A DNA stretch of 64,000 nt from positions 20,289,651 to 20,353,650 of the forward strand of contig OW121743.1 of assembly GCA_933228675.1 (NCBI GenBank). Reading direction: 5' to 3'. The translations under genes and the position numbers were made by a program. Under the pieces are notes generated by a model. That model had not been told where the DNA came from. It made no database searches and saw only the letters and a program-made list of their open reading frames with translations. This document shows, in pieces, positions 60,969 through 64,000 of the stretch; the stretch's first letter is position 1, and the number at the start of each line of letters is the position of its first letter. This DNA is from Stomorhina lunata. Lineage: Eukaryota > Arthropoda > Insecta > Diptera > Rhiniidae.

Positions 60969-62373
60969 AAACAAGTAAGAGTGTTATATTCGGCTGTGCC
61001 AAATCTTATATACCCACCATCAAGTTGTGTTAAATTCAGAAACAGGGTGCAGCTAATTCAAAATCTGGACCAAAACTGAAAAAATCGCTTAGCTTATTGG
61101 TATTGTTGGTAAAACCTTTGGACTAAATTCGGTTACCGTAGCTTTATAGTTCAACATTTAAAAATATTTTAGTGGTTTCCCCAGTATTTACTTTGATCAA
61201 AATTCGGTCTCATAACCGGGTATAGTTTTATATTAATAAGTTGTTAAATACCTTTCGTTGTGCTTAATATGTAGTTAGGCTAAACACGTTAATAGTAATA
61301 CGGCAGGTCCATATATTTCGTTAGGAGTTAATAATGCATTCATCATATATAAAGTCTGGGCTGAACATTGATTGATGCCTATCTAATTTCATAGGTGTAA
61401 TCTTAATATAATGAATGTACCTCCAAATCTTTTTGATTGTAGATATAAAAAGGGGATGTTATATATATAAGAATTATAGCCAAATGTTAACCGATTGTAT
61501 CAAAATTTTACACACTGGCTGGTATATATATAGAGCTTATTCTTTCTTATTCTTAGCTTTTAACTGGCCTTTGCTAAAATTTTTGGTTTCCGTGAGTGTT
61601 TTTTATATGAAAGCTAAAGTCAAATATGGACTGATTCCTATAAAATTTGATAAACTGATCAAAAATTGCATAAAACTTCCCTATTTTAAATTTAATCATC
61701 ATAGCTGTTACAATTGTATTCAATTTATCAGCATTAATGTGTTTCCCGGGGCGGGGTTATATGGGAGCTCTAACTAAATTTGAACCGATTTTGTCCATTT
61801 TTAACACACATCTTTTTCAAGATATCGAAAATACTTTTGTAAAATTTTGTCCCTCTAGCTCTTTTCGTTAAGGTGCTATCGTGCTTTTATCTGACGGACA
61901 GACGGACATAAACAACCTTTTCTTTATGTATTTTTGTGTTTCCATAAGTTTTTTATATGGGAGCTATGGTCAAATGGTGACCGATTGTAACAAAATTTTG
62001 CACACTGGCTAGCATTGATATAAGACTTTCTTGTGCCAAATTTACTGGTTATATCTGTTATACTTTTAGATTTATTGGCATTTAAGTGTATTTTAGGTGA
62101 AATTTAGGCTGTTTTCGTAAGTTTTTTGTATTAGAGCTATGGCTAAATGTGAACCGATTTTGATGAAATTTTACACGCTGCCTAGGGCTAATGTAAAACT
62201 TCATTTATTAACAAATAAGCGATTAGCCTAGAAGAGGTTATACGTTAGCTATGGTCAAATGTGAACCGATTTTGCCCAATTTCAATACCAAAATTTTCTC
62301 AGAAATGAACAATATTTCTACTTAGTTTCAGTGAACTAGCTCCTTTTGTTCAGGCGTTATCGTGATTTCAACT

Positions 62374-62425
<52 letters not shown>

Positions 62426-62438
62426 AACAGACAGACAA

Positions 62439-62505
<67 letters not shown>

Positions 62506-62620
62506 TACGGACAAACAGACGGACATCGCTCGTTTTTGGTTTTTGACCCAATATTAAGGAAACTACAAATGGAATGACAATCTCAATATACCCCCCATTC
62601 TTTTTGATGGTGGGTATAAT
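60969..62620 (-). mobile_element. Family A element, copy A16
   Basis: Both ends are present (AACAAGTAAGAGTG at 60970; GATGGTGGGTATAA at 62607-62620). The second GGGAGCTATGG module (the TAGTTAAGGAGCTATCACG block) is missing, and TTCATTTATTAAC joins directly to AAAACTTC near 62200. It carries a greatly enlarged microsatellite. Confidence 0.8.
62373..62524. repeat. (GACA)n microsatellite expansion, about 150 bp
   Basis: Roughly 37 tetranucleotide units, mostly GACA with periodic AACA variants, grown from the GTCY tract of copy A16. Both strands give long spurious ORFs (Thr/Asp/Arg/Gln and Cys/Leu/Ser/Val repeats). Confidence 0.9.
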
Positions 62621-63051
62621 AATGGTATACATGTGTATACACTATTGTTTTATTAAGGGGACGATATATATTTTGAATGGAAAACTTTAAATTATAAATA
62701 TTATTCTACGACAATACGACTTCAAAGTGGCGCTATGATAGCATGATATGTAATGTTTGTGACTATACTTTAAGAGGAAAACACTGAAAAACTACTTCAA
62801 ACTTCCTTATTCAATGCTTGAATATGAAAAATTCTTAAATAAAATATTTCACTCACTATGACACTCCCTCTAAAACCGAGAAAAAAGTGAGTTAGCATGA
62901 CAATGAATGTATCTTATCCTAGACAAAACCACAAAACCGAATTAACATCAAAACTTTTCTAATTGAAAATTCTAATTTATACGAAACAAAACATTCATCA
63001 TTCATTCACCAATATGGAAACAGATATAGAAGACTGTCACAATTTTTGGTA
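62621..63051 (+). promoter_or_regulatory. Putative leader and promoter of arrestin exon 1b
   Basis: Non-repetitive sequence between copy A16 and the exon 1b ATG. A short upstream ORF (ATG 63014-63016, twelve codons) ends with TAA at 63050-63052 that overlaps the exon 1b ATG by one base (TAATG), a layout suited to reinitiation. No TATA box or initiator is compelling, so promoter activity is inferred only from the exon. Confidence 0.3.
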
Positions 63052-63455
63052 ATGCTGAACATACCACGACATCACCACCATCATAATCATCAACATTCCC
63101 AACAGCAGCAGCAACACAATCATGAAGGTTCTCAAAGTGGTGCCAGCAGCCTTATACCATCTCAACAGCATTCCCCTCAAGGTCCACAACCACCCACTAT
63201 CATAACAAATTCTCCTTCGCAATTGACAATTCCTGGTCAAAGCCATATAAACAGCAGCAGTAGCAGCATAAATACCAGCATCAGCCATTCAAATCTCAGT
63301 CACTTGTCGGTTGCATCACGAAATTCAAGTGAGGAACAGGACTATCAGTTGTTTGCTTCAAGGGCCAACTTACCACGTTCTTCATGTGTCAGTTTTCAAA
63401 GTGAAATGTTATTACTGGATTTGGCAAATTGTGAAATCACTGAATTACTAGAAAG
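63052..63455 (+). CDS. Arrestin-family gene, alternative first coding exon 1b
   Basis: 134 whole codons plus AG precede a GTATTG donor at 63456. The peptide starts MLNIPRHHHHHNHQHSQQQQ, continues through Ser/Gln/Pro/Asn-rich low complexity, then a less biased end (SCVSFQSEMLLLDLANCEIT, then ELLE). CAG/CAT/AGC runs and a coherent frame in an otherwise transposon-filled intron mark it as host coding sequence. It ends in phase 2 with AG, as exon 1a does, so either can be joined to 63741 giving Arg-Pro. Unspliced, the frame closes at 63493-63495. The frame is open upstream to 62923; weak AGs at 63023, 63029 and 63032 would also give phase 2, so an internal-exon model is possible, but they lack a pyrimidine tract. 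The ATG at 63052 was preferred over the upstream TTG. Confidence 0.6.
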
Positions 63456-63740
63456 GTATTGGTTTTCAATAGATGATGTTTGTCAAAGGCATTAAGTGTT
63501 TTTGATGAGGGTAGACGTGATAAAAATGGTCGATTGTAAAGTGTTTGATAAGAAGAATGGAAAATCAAAAGGACCAAAAGTTAAATTTGAAATTTAATGT
63601 TTTAATAACTAAAATCACAAAGAACATACAACATTTTTTAAATAGGGTTTAAGATATTAAGAAATCAATAAATTTATCCAATACGAAACACTAATAATAA
63701 TAATATTTCTTTCTTCCCTCCCTCACCTCATCTATTTCAG
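63456..63740 (+). other. Intron between exon 1b and the arrestin-fold exon
   Basis: Short intron of 285 bases. It starts GTATTG and ends with a strong pyrimidine tract (CTTTCTTCCCTCCCTCACC) and ATCTATTTCAG at 63740. The branch region likely includes the ATACGAAACACTAATAATAA stretch near 63680. This acceptor would serve both first exons. Confidence 0.65.
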
Positions 63741-63950
63741 ACCCGCCGCCACCCTCGTCCACAAAGATGATTATGGGACTCAACGTGTCTATAAGAAAAC
63801 CTCACCCAATTGTGTTTTAACTCTTTACTTACCATCAAGAGAAATCACCTTATCCGGCAGCAGTCCTTCAATTTTGCGTGGCATTGTTTTTGTAGATCCA
63901 AAGGCCATACAAGGATATCGTGTCTATGCCCAATTAACGCTAACATTTCG
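63741..63950 (+). CDS. Arrestin-family protein, exon encoding start of N-domain
   Basis: The exon has 210 bases: one base completing Arg, 69 codons, and CG before GTAAGT at 63951 (phase 2 again). The peptide runs RPAATLVHKDDYG, RVYKKTSPN, LTLYLPSREI, GIVFVDPKAI and YRVYAQLTLTFR, which lines up with the first strands of the arrestin N-domain (FKK, YLGKRD, GVVLVDP, KVFVTLxCxFR in known arrestins). Arrestins bind activated, phosphorylated GPCRs and scaffold endocytosis and signalling. The KK pair matching the phosphate-sensing lysines is kept; the aspartate of the KRD polar-core motif is Glu here. It does not look like visual Arr1/Arr2 or Kurtz and may match the less studied Drosophila arrestin CG32683; that is from memory and unverified. 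The gene continues outside the window. Confidence 0.85.
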
Positions 63951-64000
63951 GTAAGTAATTGCTCAAAGAAACCCAAAAATAATAACAATAAATCTTACAA
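63951..64000 (+). other. Start of next arrestin intron
   Basis: GTAAGTAATT donor followed by AT-rich sequence up to the window edge. Confidence 0.7.

Noticed and set aside
63037..63288. Minus-strand ORF with a Leu/Met-rich, membrane-like end
   Set aside because: Shadow of the His/Gln-rich plus-strand exon 1b; CAT/CAG repeats read backwards give Met/Leu/Val.

Overview
This is an AT-rich, repeat-dense stretch of a higher-fly (dipteran) nuclear genome. The repeats point to a fly: DINE-1/mini-me-type elements with GTCY microsatellites, a rosa-like DD41D mariner, hAT, Transib-like and piggyBac-like non-autonomous elements, and Jockey- and RTE-like LINE pieces. Repeat content and base composition suggest a calyptrate fly (blowfly or muscid), but the species cannot be fixed from the sequence. 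There are no operons, CRISPR arrays or convincing RNA genes.

Only one host gene is supported, on the + strand. It has a short hydrophilic first coding exon (16578-16771, strong GTGAGT donor), a second possible first coding exon (63052-63455, His/Gln/Ser-rich, GTATTG donor) and a common exon (63741-63950) encoding the start of an arrestin N-domain. Both possible first exons end in phase 2 with AG, and the common exon opens with the single A that completes an Arg codon. The simplest reading is one arrestin-family gene with two promoters and a first intron of about 47 kb. The rest of the gene lies beyond the right edge.

Almost everything else is mobile DNA, mostly inside that intron. About half of the window is three related DINE-1/mini-me-like (Helentron-type, non-coding) families, here called A, B and C. 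Orientation is given with 5' = the TATACCC...GGGTATA end next to the GTCY tract, and 3' = a TCGGC stem-loop ending CTTACTTGTT. Family A is about 1.8 kb with about 16 copies; B is about 0.75 kb with 5 copies; C is about 2.5 kb with 3 loci, one of them carrying a 2,273-bp tandem duplication.

The elements are nested to several levels, and many insertions keep exact target duplications. A 4.5-kb hAT element (17264-21745) contains a family A copy, a hAT MITE and a mariner. A family A copy (23861-29208) is split by a family C copy that is itself split by a second mariner. A family B copy is split by a Transib-like element (3441-4584). A 2.6-kb terminal-inverted-repeat element (45207-47837) sits in one A copy and carries another. 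A tRNA-derived SINE in an A copy is split by a LINE (51649-53145).

Remaining gaps are AT-rich, with short tandem repeats but no gene I can support. No autonomous, intact transposon ORF is present. No wholly new system was found; the most interesting points are the recurrent internal junction in family A, the alternative arrestin first exons, and the datable nesting.
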